Origin: Chitinophaga polysaccharea
Lineage (GTDB): Bacteria > Bacteroidota > Bacteroidia > Chitinophagales > Chitinophagaceae
NCBI RefSeq assembly: GCF_007829335.1
Contig: NZ_VIWO01000011.1
Span: 124,001-188,000 of the forward strand
Direction of reading: 5' to 3'
DNA: 64,000 nucleotides
Part shown: one piece after another, positions 17,401 to 25,573 of the stretch
Numbering within the stretch: position 1 is the first letter of the stretch
How the letters are laid out: each line of letters opens with the position of its first letter
Program-made: the position numbers and the translations under genes
The notes under the pieces: generated by a model
Database searches by the model: none
Told to the model about the DNA's origin: nothing
Seen by the model: only the letters and a program-made list of their open reading frames with translations

Positions 17401-18001
17401 CAATACCGACCGGGTGTATTGCGGAGACCCTAACCCTAAATTTACCGGAAGTATTTCCCATTCCTTTAGCTATAGGTTTAAAAACAACGCTACACTCCAG
17501 TTGGACCTGTTCTTTAATTACTCCATTGGCAATAAGGTGATGAATAAAGTACTGGCAGATCGTATTAAAGGGGTAAGCTGGACGGCCAGTGAAAATGTGA
17601 ACTATCCCGGCGGACAAAGAAACCTCCTGGATGTATCTGACCTGGATTTTTGGACGCCTACACATACCAATGCCAAATACCCTGTGCTTAATCCATGGAG
17701 GTATTATGGCACTTCCAGCTATGACTTTATCGGTAACTATGAAACCAATACAGATCTCTTCCTGGAAAATGGCAGCTTTATCAGGTTAAACAACGTAAAC
17801 CTGAGTTACGATTTTTCACCGGCTGGGCTCAACCGTTTCAACGTCAGGAAACTTAGAGTATATGCAGGTATGAGTAACGTGTTTATCCTTACCAAATACA
17901 GTGGTGTAGATCCAGAAAACGTGGACTCGTACGGTTATGACCTGGGTAATGGATACCCTATCCCCTATAAATTTAACTGCGGCTTTAACTTTGAATTCTA
18001 A
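14468..18001 (+). CDS. SusC/RagA-family TonB-linked outer-membrane protein with STN domain
   Basis: 1177 residues. After a long basic N-terminus and a signal segment (about 20-38) comes an STN domain (about 42-95), a carboxypeptidase-regulatory-like domain (about 117-200), a plug (about 215-340, with VTVGYGTQKRRET, RGLASFSNS and DVLKDASATAIYGSRGANG) and a 22-strand-type barrel. The STN domain is the part that talks to FecR in transducing receptors. It is followed after 4 bases by SusD. The likely ligand is an oligosaccharide; the convergent GH38 alpha-mannosidase hints at a mannose-containing glycan, but co-regulation is not shown by the sequence. Confidence 0.95.
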   Translation: MKNQRGPRRGHWKRYVCCMALTIFHYLATSAIGFSQQVTLRVNEAKLEQVLEAIRTQTGYSFIFDARYAKSALPVTVNLKNEPVESALPQVFKGQPFTYEINDKIVTVLTSAKAAVVTLSGRIVSPDNQPIIGATIIVQGSRQGATADENGKFTLPGVPEDANIVITSIGFNSLTLHLNNGALTVAAREFKNQLVRNSLQNLLITLQPSASQLQEVNVTVGYGTQKRRETTAAISSIKASQLQNKPSASIEGLLQGLAPGLVVQNNSGMPGARSMVQIRGLASFSNSANSNVVSTPLFIIDGVPLEQDVFNPSDPRQAITSVLAGFSPFDLESVDVLKDASATAIYGSRGANGVIIINTKRGKIGKPIVTLNTQYGLSYYPSLRKTLGGKAERDFKIDLYNQYKSSKVGGGYTDMPIELSDSLNSFYNNSTDWQKLYFRDADLKDINLGISGATENASYRLGVDYYNEKGIVLGSGFTRFSLTYNGVFKPTSKLTITGRANLSQTDASKKRGDTYNAAVVGNNFSSSFRPGPASGFYDAFLASYSKGVNIDLTRRALAQLELSYDLTPFLNLTSRASGNYEFYRTRSFEPSATRTDQKAAASYYSQEKVNLLSETFLRLYHTFAAKHSFDLVVGNTINTSENNSIFGGAFGGPSDAQQVILGYPQANLQLETHNIKYGLLSYYSRLSYNFNKKYLLQGVIRADGSSKFGKDNQWGYFPSMSAGWVFTEEKFVHNNIGRWLNFGKIRASTGKSGTQYEDNYLAVGAYQTKSGDNATYNGVPLLAPNYAGGNGMPLPNLTWQTTKDQGVGLDLEFFNSRLTMALDYYNKNTDGFLFPDALNGTSGYASRYINSGAVRNHGYEAAITGYITKPGKNFQYSVTFIGAINRNELTKLPDFGRSVSRSGYAVGQPYLQVGRPLNGFYLMKYLGVYPTDESVPVNKYTGKRLFPNTSGFSSQDPYRGGDIMLLDVNGDGMIGVIDNTDRVYCGDPNPKFTGSISHSFSYRFKNNATLQLDLFFNYSIGNKVMNKVLADRIKGVSWTASENVNYPGGQRNLLDVSDLDFWTPTHTNAKYPVLNPWRYYGTSSYDFIGNYETNTDLFLENGSFIRLNNVNLSYDFSPAGLNRFNVRKLRVYAGMSNVFILTKYSGVDPENVDSYGYDLGNGYPIPYKFNCGFNFEF

Positions 18002-18005
18002 GATT

Positions 18006-19469
18006 ATGAAGATAATAACTGATTGGAAAAGTAAAATGTGTTTCCTGCTGGTGTGCAGCGCATTGTTATTTTCCTGCAAAAAAATACTGGATCCTGAAAT
18101 TATTGAAATGCCGACGGCCGACAATGCGTTTTCTACATCTGCCGATATAGAAAAAGGCGTCGCCGCTGCTTACGCTTACCTACGTACAGTAGTGCCGGAT
18201 AAAGTGTTCCTGATGGGCGATGTTCGGGCTGACGTGTTTTCCAGTTACTCCCAGAGCTCTAATGTTCGTCCTGAAACCCTTATTGCCACTAATACAGCGC
18301 CAGCATTGATCAGCAACGGTGGGGGCAACTGGAATCAGTTCTATACTGTCATTGCCCAGTGTAACCTGGTGCTTGAGAAAATTCCGTCTATCCCTAATTA
18401 TGATGAAACACTCAAAAAGCGGCATATCGGGGAAGCCAGCTTTATCAGGGCACTCACCTATTTTTACCTGGTGCGTTTCTGGGGCGATGTACCGATGAAC
18501 CTGAGAAGCGTAGATATTGATAACCTGCCAAGGACACCGCAGGCAGATGTGTTTAACCAGATAAAAGCGGACCTGGACATAGCGATTGCAGATTTGCAAT
18601 TGGATTACGGCGATGGCGACAGAGCGGTAAGAGCTACCAAGGGAGCGGCATGGGCTATTAAAGCACATGTGCTGGGATGGTTGCAGGATTATGCCGGATG
18701 CGAGAAATTGTGCGACAGTGTGATCACCCGGGGACCGTATAGTCTGGTTACAGATACTTTAAATCTCATCAGCATCTTCGTGGGAAAATCCAGGGAAGGT
18801 ATCTTTGAACTTAATTTTGATGCCAACTTAAGAGAAGTACAAAAAAACCGCGTCTATAATAGAACACTGGGGCGGCCCTGGTATAAAGACCAGTCAGATG
18901 GTGGTGGCGGTACGGAAAAGTTCTTACTGTGTCCTACCCGGCAACAGCTGAACAATATGTTTCCTCCAAGTGCTGTCGATGCCCGTTTGTTTACCTGGTT
19001 TGACCGGGTAACTTACCTGAAGGGCGTATATGACGACCGTATTTACTTTGGGAAATACAAAACATTGCAGCTGAAAGGAGATACTGCTTCCCAGAATATC
19101 AACGAATCAAATATTATTGTCACCCGCCTCGCAGACATCATGCTGTTAAGAGCAGAAGCGTTGGCCAGCACCTCCGTAGGCAGAGCTGGAGAGGCAGCCA
19201 TGTTATTAAACCAGGTAAGGGCACGTGCATTTGCTACGCCATATACCGGTGGCGGAAATATACAAGACACCATTTTACTCGAGCGTAGAAAAGAGCTGAT
19301 CGGGGAAGGACAATACTTCTTTGACCTGGTAAGAACCAGGAAACTGAACAAAGATTCAAAAATCACCCAGGCCGATTGGTATGAAAAAGGTGCATGGCTA
19401 CTTCCGATAGACCAGGGCATTATCGCGAAAAGCAATTTTTTGATCACTCAGAATGATTACTGGAAATAA
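18006..19469 (+). CDS. SusD/RagB-family nutrient-binding lipoprotein
   Basis: 487 residues from ATG at 18006, 4 bases after the SusC stop; an in-frame upstream start inside SusC (17937) is unlikely because it would bury the lipoprotein signal. The signal ends LLFSCKK. TPR-like helices with 'EASFIRALTYFYLVRFWGDVPM' type sequence (shortened) at about 135-160 and 'ADIMLLRAEALA' near 370 are typical of SusD. The C-terminal part has ERRKELIGEGQYFFDLVR, also a SusD hallmark. It forms the surface lid of the SusC transporter. Confidence 0.95.
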   Translation: MKIITDWKSKMCFLLVCSALLFSCKKILDPEIIEMPTADNAFSTSADIEKGVAAAYAYLRTVVPDKVFLMGDVRADVFSSYSQSSNVRPETLIATNTAPALISNGGGNWNQFYTVIAQCNLVLEKIPSIPNYDETLKKRHIGEASFIRALTYFYLVRFWGDVPMNLRSVDIDNLPRTPQADVFNQIKADLDIAIADLQLDYGDGDRAVRATKGAAWAIKAHVLGWLQDYAGCEKLCDSVITRGPYSLVTDTLNLISIFVGKSREGIFELNFDANLREVQKNRVYNRTLGRPWYKDQSDGGGGTEKFLLCPTRQQLNNMFPPSAVDARLFTWFDRVTYLKGVYDDRIYFGKYKTLQLKGDTASQNINESNIIVTRLADIMLLRAEALASTSVGRAGEAAMLLNQVRARAFATPYTGGGNIQDTILLERRKELIGEGQYFFDLVRTRKLNKDSKITQADWYEKGAWLLPIDQGIIAKSNFLITQNDYWK

Positions 19470-19477
19470 CTTAACAT

Positions 19478-20149
19478 ATGCGTAAAAATATTTCACTGAA
19501 GCAAACAGCACTCCTGGCAGCAATTGGTATGCTGGTATTTTCAGCCTGTAGGAAAAATGATTACTACATAGACGGTGGCTTGTCTAAACAATCGGAAGAA
19601 GAAAAAAGAATGACAGTATATGATTTTCTGAAGAGCAGATCCAATCATATGTTCGACTCCCTGGTCAAGATCATTGACCTGACAAACACCAAGGCCGCTG
19701 TCAATGCCGCTAACATCACTTTTTTTGCAGCCCCGAATAATGCAGTATTGCGGCTCCAAATGAATTACAACCCGGACGACAGGCAAACACCAAAGCCCCT
19801 GGCCGATATCGGGAAAGATACACTAACAACCCTGCTTGCCCGGTTTATAGTGCCCAATGCCAAAGTAGACCTGGAAACAGCAGTAAAGGACAAGCAGCGA
19901 TATTACCCTGCTGCCAACGGAGATTCCCTGTTACTTAGTGGCGTAGACGGTGGCACCAGTGCAAGCAGCTCATTGCAAACATCTGCCTATAGAATGGTAT
20001 ATACGCATTTAAAGATACCAGGCGTGGACACCGTAACGTATGCTGCCAGCATTCAGACACATAACCTGGTTACTGCCAATGCTATTGTACACGTATTAAC
20101 CAATGGTTCCAGTTTTGCAGCAGGACTGAAACAAAAATATAACAGATAG
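19478..20149 (+). CDS. Fasciclin-domain-like lipoprotein
   Basis: 223 residues. Lipoprotein signal ending VFSAC. Residues about 45-205 carry one fasciclin-like domain: 'MTVYDFLKSRS', 'LVKIIDLTNTKAAVN', 'NITFFAAPNNAVL' and, near the end, 'HNLVTANAIVHVLTNG', which matches the H-box-type closing strand of that fold. Such proteins are frequent third members of SusCD operons in Chitinophagaceae and probably lie on the cell surface, where they may help bind the glycan. Start is 8 bases after the SusD stop. Confidence 0.8.
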   Translation: MRKNISLKQTALLAAIGMLVFSACRKNDYYIDGGLSKQSEEEKRMTVYDFLKSRSNHMFDSLVKIIDLTNTKAAVNAANITFFAAPNNAVLRLQMNYNPDDRQTPKPLADIGKDTLTTLLARFIVPNAKVDLETAVKDKQRYYPAANGDSLLLSGVDGGTSASSSLQTSAYRMVYTHLKIPGVDTVTYAASIQTHNLVTANAIVHVLTNGSSFAAGLKQKYNR

Positions 20150-20165
20150 TCTAAATCATTTTACC

Positions 20166-21095
20166 ATGAAAAAATCATTGACCATAAAATGGATGTCATG
20201 GCTATCCCTGACACTGTTTATGTTTTCGTGTAAGAAAGACAGCACCGATGGCTTTTTAAGCCCGGCACTCAAATATACCAACCCCTCTATTAAGATAGCA
20301 GTGGGTGCTTCCCTCATACAATCAGGAGCAATGGTAACTGACGAGTCCACAAAGCCGTTGGTATTTACCATCGAAGCCATACATTATGAAGATGGCAAAA
20401 TCGCTGATAAGCTGATGAATTATAAAGTAGATACTTATTTCTGGAAGGCAGAATATACAGGCAAGGAAAAAACGGTAGAGGAACTGAATAAGAAACGCAC
20501 AAAAGTAAACCGTCCGGCAGTTGACATCAATCCTGATAACGGAAATATAGTGATTTACCCGGAAGCTACTGATACCACCATATTTACTAAAGGTAAGTAT
20601 ATCATTGATGTAAAAGTAAAGAATAGCGGCGGCGAGCGGGTGCTGAAGGGCGCATTGACCATTGACGTAAGTTATGCACTGCCTTATACCTACAGACTTA
20701 GAGGCCTGGATGGTAATATAACAGGTATCGACGTAAACTTCGACAGGCAAGCAAATACGGGCAATAAGATCCTCGTATATGTACTGAAGAAAGATGGGTC
20801 ACCGGTAGATCCGAAAACACTGCTGGGATATGATTATTCCACTACACCCGGGGTTACCGATCTGAAAGATTGGCACAATCTCGGGCTAAATAACCCAACA
20901 AAGTATACCGAATTTCCTGACCACCTGGAGCTGGAAATAGCCGGGTTCCCACTACCTTTTGTTTCAGGACAGGTGCTGAGAATTGATATGTATAATAACG
21001 GGGATATTAATGGAGACTATTTCAACTATTGGTTCGACATGTCGATTCTCAAAGAAGGTATCTGGAAAATTACCATTCAGCTGAAATATAATTAG
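20166..21095 (+). CDS. Surface lipoprotein of SusCD operon, DUF5007-like
   Basis: 309 residues. Lipoprotein signal ending MFSCKKD. The rest is beta-rich; the first half (about 30-170) reads like an Ig-type domain and the second half (about 175-309) has 'IDVNFDRQANTGNKILVYVLKKDG' type strands and a C-terminal 'DMSILKEGIWKITIQLKYN'. It resembles the DUF5007-type proteins found with SusC, SusD and fasciclin lipoproteins; this name is a tentative recollection. It is the last gene of the operon, 16 bases after the fasciclin gene and 33 bases before a strong terminator. A glycan-binding role (SusE/F-like) is inferred. Confidence 0.65.
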   Translation: MKKSLTIKWMSWLSLTLFMFSCKKDSTDGFLSPALKYTNPSIKIAVGASLIQSGAMVTDESTKPLVFTIEAIHYEDGKIADKLMNYKVDTYFWKAEYTGKEKTVEELNKKRTKVNRPAVDINPDNGNIVIYPEATDTTIFTKGKYIIDVKVKNSGGERVLKGALTIDVSYALPYTYRLRGLDGNITGIDVNFDRQANTGNKILVYVLKKDGSPVDPKTLLGYDYSTTPGVTDLKDWHNLGLNNPTKYTEFPDHLELEIAGFPLPFVSGQVLRIDMYNNGDINGDYFNYWFDMSILKEGIWKITIQLKYN

Positions 21096-21128
21096 CAATA
21101 AGATCAGCTATACATAACATTTCAGGAA

Positions 21129-21167
21129 AAAGGAGGGCATTTAATTCATAAGTGCCCTCCTTTGTTT
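21129..21167 (+). terminator. Strong intrinsic terminator ending the SusCD operon
   Basis: An 11-bp perfect stem (21129-21139 with 21153-21163, core GGAGGGCA/TGCCCTCC) is followed by TTTGTTT. On the minus strand the stem is followed by TTTTTCC, so it probably also terminates the convergent GH38 gene. Confidence 0.9.
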
Positions 21168-21214
21168 ATGACAGACGCCCACGGATCACCGCTATAGATG
21201 CATCCATGCCCAGA

Positions 21215-24139
21215 CTACCTGCCAAATTTCGCCTCCACTGTTACCACTCCCATTGCGGGCACAAGAATCTCTTCCTGCGGGCTTTTATCCATTGCTGCGT
21301 TATTGCTCAATAAATCTACAGACACAGGTTTTCGACTCAACCAGTTCAGTTTTACATTTTCATCTTTATCAGATACCGAACGAAGCCTGATTTGAACGAC
21401 ATCACCAGTGCTGTCAGTTTTAAGAATAGATACCACTACATTTTTATTTCCCTGGAGGGACAGGAGCGGTGTAGTTTCCTTATTATCTTTCACCGGGCTA
21501 ACAATCAGCGGCTGCATCTGTTCGAGTCCAAAGCGATTAGCCAGTCCGGCATCATAGCCAGTATTGTGAGGAAGGAGACGATAACGAAAAGTGATTTTCC
21601 CTTCCTGGCTTAATGGAAAATTCGTATGCCAATGATTATTCAGCGCCCAGGAATAAATAGTGGCGCTTGGATCAATTTTCTTAATCCATTTTTCCGAATT
21701 GGTGGCGCTGCCTATAATATTTGCGGTCATATTACCCACTTCAAAAACCGGTGCATCCAGCGAGCACCAGGTAACGCCCCTATCCTGACCTGAAACGTCC
21801 ACCCATCTTTGGAATCCTATCCAATTGCGGTTTGCCCCAGTGAGCTGATCATCGTCTATTTTTACAATTCCCCACGGAATATCCATATGGGTGACAGGAG
21901 TATTTATCTTAAATGCAAATCCAAAATGAATACCTTCTTTCTTAAGAACCGGTTGTTTGTCAACCGTATTCTTTATGTCCACATATGGTTGCCCTGCAAT
22001 AACAGTGATCTCCCGGATTAAACTATTGCAACCTTCAGCAGATGACATCACCCTGATAGTGGCCATCAATGGCCCGTTTTCTTTAATGGAGATTTTAACA
22101 TCTGACGTTCCGCTTGCCTTCTCCGGGCTATCATCTCCATGCAGATACCTATAGCTATTTAACTTAGTGGGAGAGGCGTTATCAGCAAATTCTTCTCCTC
22201 CACTTGATAAGCTGGAAATATCGCCGGTTTTCAGATCAACCGCCACCCGAACCAATCCATTATCCAGTATATTGTCGTGTGCTAATGCGCCATTGGTATT
22301 ATACTTCCCTTTTTTGAGGAAATAATTCCGCTGACCTAAAGCAGGAATATCCTTCGCTACAAATACCAATTCTCCTGTTGATAGACGCTGTGATAACACT
22401 GGTTTACCATTGTTATCATTAATACTGTTGAATTTTTCGCTTTGCGATTTGGAAAGAAGCACTAGTCCCGAGCGGTTCCACGAAAGGGTGTTGAATACAG
22501 CTATTGTTGAGCTACCGTTTTGAGTAACGGAAGATAATGCCAAAACCTTTAAGGAATCACTTATATCCGCACCACGCTGGAAATACCCAAACTTAACCTG
22601 CAGTATATCGTTTGTAATCGGTTGTTTGGAAGGATCGAAATAACACCAGGTATGCTCAGTACCCATGCTTACATTTCTCCAGGCTTCCTTCATTTCTGAA
22701 CGTGGTGCAGGCTTTCCGGTATGTAACATGGTCCAGAGTGTTTCGTCTTGTATCAATCTCTCCTTCGTAACACGGTTCATGCTGGTTTGTTTAGCTGCCG
22801 CGCCAAGACCATCCGTCCAGTATTCAGTAAAATCGCCAGACAATACCGGTAATTGATCTCCGTATTTTTTTTCAAATGCCTGCATAATTTCCGTTGCACC
22901 CGAAATAATAAGGTGTGGAAATGCGTAGTCCTCGTTCCAACTTTTTACAGCATCCGGTAAATCTGCATCAATAGGAGTATTATCCGCCATAGCCCAGGAC
23001 ATCGCAAATATATCATAAGGGTAATACCCGGATTTTTCAAGTTCGGGCAACTTTTCAGCAAGATATTTATCAACAAATTGCCGGCGGGGATTATCCGTTT
23101 TCACAATTTGTAATAATTTGGAAGTATCTGTTTGACCCAGCATTTTGGGCCAGTAGTCATGACCCTTTGCTCTTTCTCCTGGAGTGTAGCTACCGGGTTG
23201 CAGGAAAAGAATTTTTGATTTACCATCAGGCCCCATCCACCAAAACGGCTTAAAACTCAGTTCTGTGGAACGACCTACCCTGTCGGAACCATTGTTGAAC
23301 GCCAAGACGTATTTAATACCGAGCCTGGCGGCTACTGGAACTAATCCCCAGGACATGCCGGGAACATCTACCTGAACATAAGTCTTAATTTTGGTGCTGG
23401 TTAATTTCTCAAGATCTTTGCTATGATCAATAAATTCAAAAAGTTCCTCATCCGCAGCCACACTGGTGTTTGTGTTGACGTAGCTGGCGTCCAAATTTAA
23501 ATATCCTCTTTTTACAGCATCTATAATATATTGTCTCTGCTGAGGACTTGCCATCTTTAAATACCTTTCCACAGGCCACAATACTTCTGGGTTCCAGGAA
23601 TATCGGGCGCCTTCAGGATAGTCGGCCGTTTTTTTCGCCAATTCAATTCCATTAATAAGATTCCTGGAATGGATAACCTGCACATTTGCCTGGGTGTTAG
23701 TATAACCTATATCCACATGAGCATGCGGGTATATGTATATCGTCCACTGGCGAAGCGCCGGCACTAATACGGTGCCCTCCAGTTCCTTATTACCGCTGTG
23801 CAGCACAAATTTTGCTTCACCATCAGCGGCTACGCCAGCTCCCGGGGGGAGAATAACACGAAAACTATCAATCCCCTCCCTACTCTCCAATGGTATTGTT
23901 TCTTTCCCGCCTCCACATTCCACTCCTAAAGTACCTTTACCAATGAACTTTCCCTGCCTGAAATATATCATCACTTCTCTGCCCGGCTTACCATCCGGAC
24001 GATGCCGGTAGAATCTTTGTACTTTAAAATCCATGGATACGGGCAACTGCTGCTTTTGTTGCCCAGGCAAGGGGTTAGCATTTAGCAATAAAACGATGGA
24101 AGCACACGAAATAATTGATATACTTTTCTTTCTGCTCAT
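21215..24139 (-). CDS. Glycoside hydrolase family 38 alpha-mannosidase-like enzyme
   Basis: 974 residues with a signal peptide (about 1-25). The N-terminal catalytic domain has the GH38 zinc motif His139-Ala-His141-Val-Asp143 (PHAHVDIGYT) and the nucleophile motif QVDVPGMSW with Asp258, equivalent to the DxFGHS aspartate of the family. A helical three-bundle follows (about 430-520), then large beta domains to the C-terminus. Expected activity: retaining hydrolysis of terminal alpha-mannosides in the periplasm. It converges on the SusCD operon across a shared terminator. A subfamily without usual mannosidase specificity cannot be excluded, because the sequence around Asp258 (VPGMS) departs from the classical PFGHS. 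Confidence 0.85.
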   Translation of the reverse strand: MSRKKSISIISCASIVLLLNANPLPGQQKQQLPVSMDFKVQRFYRHRPDGKPGREVMIYFRQGKFIGKGTLGVECGGGKETIPLESREGIDSFRVILPPGAGVAADGEAKFVLHSGNKELEGTVLVPALRQWTIYIYPHAHVDIGYTNTQANVQVIHSRNLINGIELAKKTADYPEGARYSWNPEVLWPVERYLKMASPQQRQYIIDAVKRGYLNLDASYVNTNTSVAADEELFEFIDHSKDLEKLTSTKIKTYVQVDVPGMSWGLVPVAARLGIKYVLAFNNGSDRVGRSTELSFKPFWWMGPDGKSKILFLQPGSYTPGERAKGHDYWPKMLGQTDTSKLLQIVKTDNPRRQFVDKYLAEKLPELEKSGYYPYDIFAMSWAMADNTPIDADLPDAVKSWNEDYAFPHLIISGATEIMQAFEKKYGDQLPVLSGDFTEYWTDGLGAAAKQTSMNRVTKERLIQDETLWTMLHTGKPAPRSEMKEAWRNVSMGTEHTWCYFDPSKQPITNDILQVKFGYFQRGADISDSLKVLALSSVTQNGSSTIAVFNTLSWNRSGLVLLSKSQSEKFNSINDNNGKPVLSQRLSTGELVFVAKDIPALGQRNYFLKKGKYNTNGALAHDNILDNGLVRVAVDLKTGDISSLSSGGEEFADNASPTKLNSYRYLHGDDSPEKASGTSDVKISIKENGPLMATIRVMSSAEGCNSLIREITVIAGQPYVDIKNTVDKQPVLKKEGIHFGFAFKINTPVTHMDIPWGIVKIDDDQLTGANRNWIGFQRWVDVSGQDRGVTWCSLDAPVFEVGNMTANIIGSATNSEKWIKKIDPSATIYSWALNNHWHTNFPLSQEGKITFRYRLLPHNTGYDAGLANRFGLEQMQPLIVSPVKDNKETTPLLSLQGNKNVVVSILKTDSTGDVVQIRLRSVSDKDENVKLNWLSRKPVSVDLLSNNAAMDKSPQEEILVPAMGVVTVEAKFGR

Positions 24140-24292
24140 AACGATTAATTTCTACATCAAGTTTAAAGCTGCCTTCATATAATCCAGCGTATATGCATGC
24201 CATGGAGCATAACAGCTCATTTGAGAAGCGTGGTCAAATAAATATACCATCAAATTTTCTTTCTTTCAATATTTTCAACATCTATCATAGAT

Positions 24293-24379
24293 ATGGCCTG
24301 TGTGCTCACTGGCAAAAAGTCACCCTGGGATCCCCAGGTAGTGGAGAAATGGCATAATAAGATACAGCCACCTCTATAA
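24293..24379 (+). CDS. Possible 28-residue peptide ORF ahead of a hairpin terminator
   Basis: ATG at 24293 opens a 28-residue frame (MACVLTGKKSPWDPQVVEKW, then 8 more residues) that ends 12 bases before a strong hairpin with T run. No clear ribosome site or TAnnTTTG promoter is seen, and no family is recognised. The remaining part of this 310-base gap (24140-24292) shows nothing. It could equally be the body of a small RNA. Confidence 0.25.
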   Translation: MACVLTGKKSPWDPQVVEKWHNKIQPPL

Positions 24380-24391
24380 TCCCATACATGC

Positions 24392-24424
24392 GAATAGGCC
24401 GCTGGTAGGCGGCCTATTCTTTAT
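24392..24424 (+). terminator. Hairpin with T-rich tail, plus-strand orientation
   Basis: A perfect 11-bp stem GAATAGGCCGC (24392-24402) / GCGGCCTATTC (24409-24419) has a 6-base loop and is followed by TTTATTA on the plus strand. No plus-strand gene other than the tiny ORF at 24293 precedes it. On the minus strand no T run follows, although it lies 26 bases after the monooxygenase stop and could help end that transcript. Confidence 0.6.
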
Positions 24425-24449
24425 TACTGAGGAGCATCATTATTAGAAC

Positions 24450-25472
24450 TTAACGCCAACCTAGTCCCGGCGCTACATGCTCCAAAATAGCAGATAATAC
24501 ATGCACGTTGTAATCAACACCCAATGTATTAGGTATGGTCAACAGGATCGTATCGGCTTCCTGGATCGCTTCGTCCTTAGCCAACTCTTTGATGAGCTGA
24601 TCTGGCTCAGCAGCATAACTCCTTCCGAAAATAGCGCGTTTGTCCGCCTCAATCATCCCGATTTTATCAACCCGGTTCGTCTCCTGTCCGAATAGATAGC
24701 GATCCTGGTCATTTACCAATGCGAAAATAGACCGGCTTACCGAAACCCTTGGCTCGCGGGTATGTCCTGCTTTCTTCCAGGCTTCCCTGTACAACCTGAT
24801 CTGTTCGGCTTGCTGTATATGGAAAGGCTTGCCGCTTTCATCGTACTTCAGGGTAGAACTTTGAAGGTGCATGCCGTTTTCGGCGGCCCAGACAGCGGTT
24901 GCATTGGAAGCGGCTCCCCACCAGATACGTTCCCGAAGGCCTTCTGAGTAGGGTTCTAAACGCAGCGGGCCCGGCGGATTCGGAAACATCGGGTACGGAT
25001 TTGGCTCAGCAAAGCCGACACCTTTTAGTTTGTCTAGGAATTCCAATGCTTTACGGCGTCCCATATCGGCGTCCGTTTCTCCTTCGGCCGGCTCATATCC
25101 AAAATAGCGCCACCCATCAATGACCTGCTCTGGCGACCCTCTGCTGATTCCCAATTGCAATCGCCCTTCTGAAATTAAATCCGCTGCCCCGGCATCTTCT
25201 ATCATATACAGCGGGTTTTCGTAACGCATGTCAATTACGCCTGTTCCAATTTCTATTTTGCTTGTTTTGGCACCGATAGCCGAAAGCAAAGGAAATGGGG
25301 AGCCTAACTGGGCTGCAAAATGATGTACCCGAAAATAGGCGCCGTCTAAACCTATTTCTTCCGCAGCAACCGCCAGATCGATGGATTGAAGCAATGTGTC
25401 GCTGGCTGTGCGGGTGCTATAGGCCGGATGGTTAGACCAGTGCCCGAACGATAAAAATCCTATTTTCTTCAT
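24450..25472 (-). CDS. Luciferase-like (LLM class) flavin-dependent monooxygenase
   Basis: 340 residues from ATG at 25472 (MKKIGFLSFGHW); an upstream start at 25526 would add 18 residues that do not match the family N-terminus. The protein reads as a bacterial-luciferase-like TIM barrel: GLDGAYFRVHHFA, KIEIGTGVIDMRYENPLYMIEDA, GRLQLGISRGSPEQ. Such enzymes use FMNH2 and oxygen; the substrate cannot be read from the sequence. It is cytoplasmic, with no signal peptide. It stands alone between the GH38 gene and an unknown gene. Confidence is high for the family and low for specific function. Confidence 0.85.
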   Translation of the reverse strand: MKKIGFLSFGHWSNHPAYSTRTASDTLLQSIDLAVAAEEIGLDGAYFRVHHFAAQLGSPFPLLSAIGAKTSKIEIGTGVIDMRYENPLYMIEDAGAADLISEGRLQLGISRGSPEQVIDGWRYFGYEPAEGETDADMGRRKALEFLDKLKGVGFAEPNPYPMFPNPPGPLRLEPYSEGLRERIWWGAASNATAVWAAENGMHLQSSTLKYDESGKPFHIQQAEQIRLYREAWKKAGHTREPRVSVSRSIFALVNDQDRYLFGQETNRVDKIGMIEADKRAIFGRSYAAEPDQLIKELAKDEAIQEADTILLTIPNTLGVDYNVHVLSAILEHVAPGLGWR

Positions 25473-25573
25473 AAATCTGGTTTCGGGAGAAAAATAACCC
25501 AATATTATCTCTTTTTCATTTACCACAACGGTTTCCTCCAGGTTAGTGCCATGCAGGTACTACCTTCATGGGG

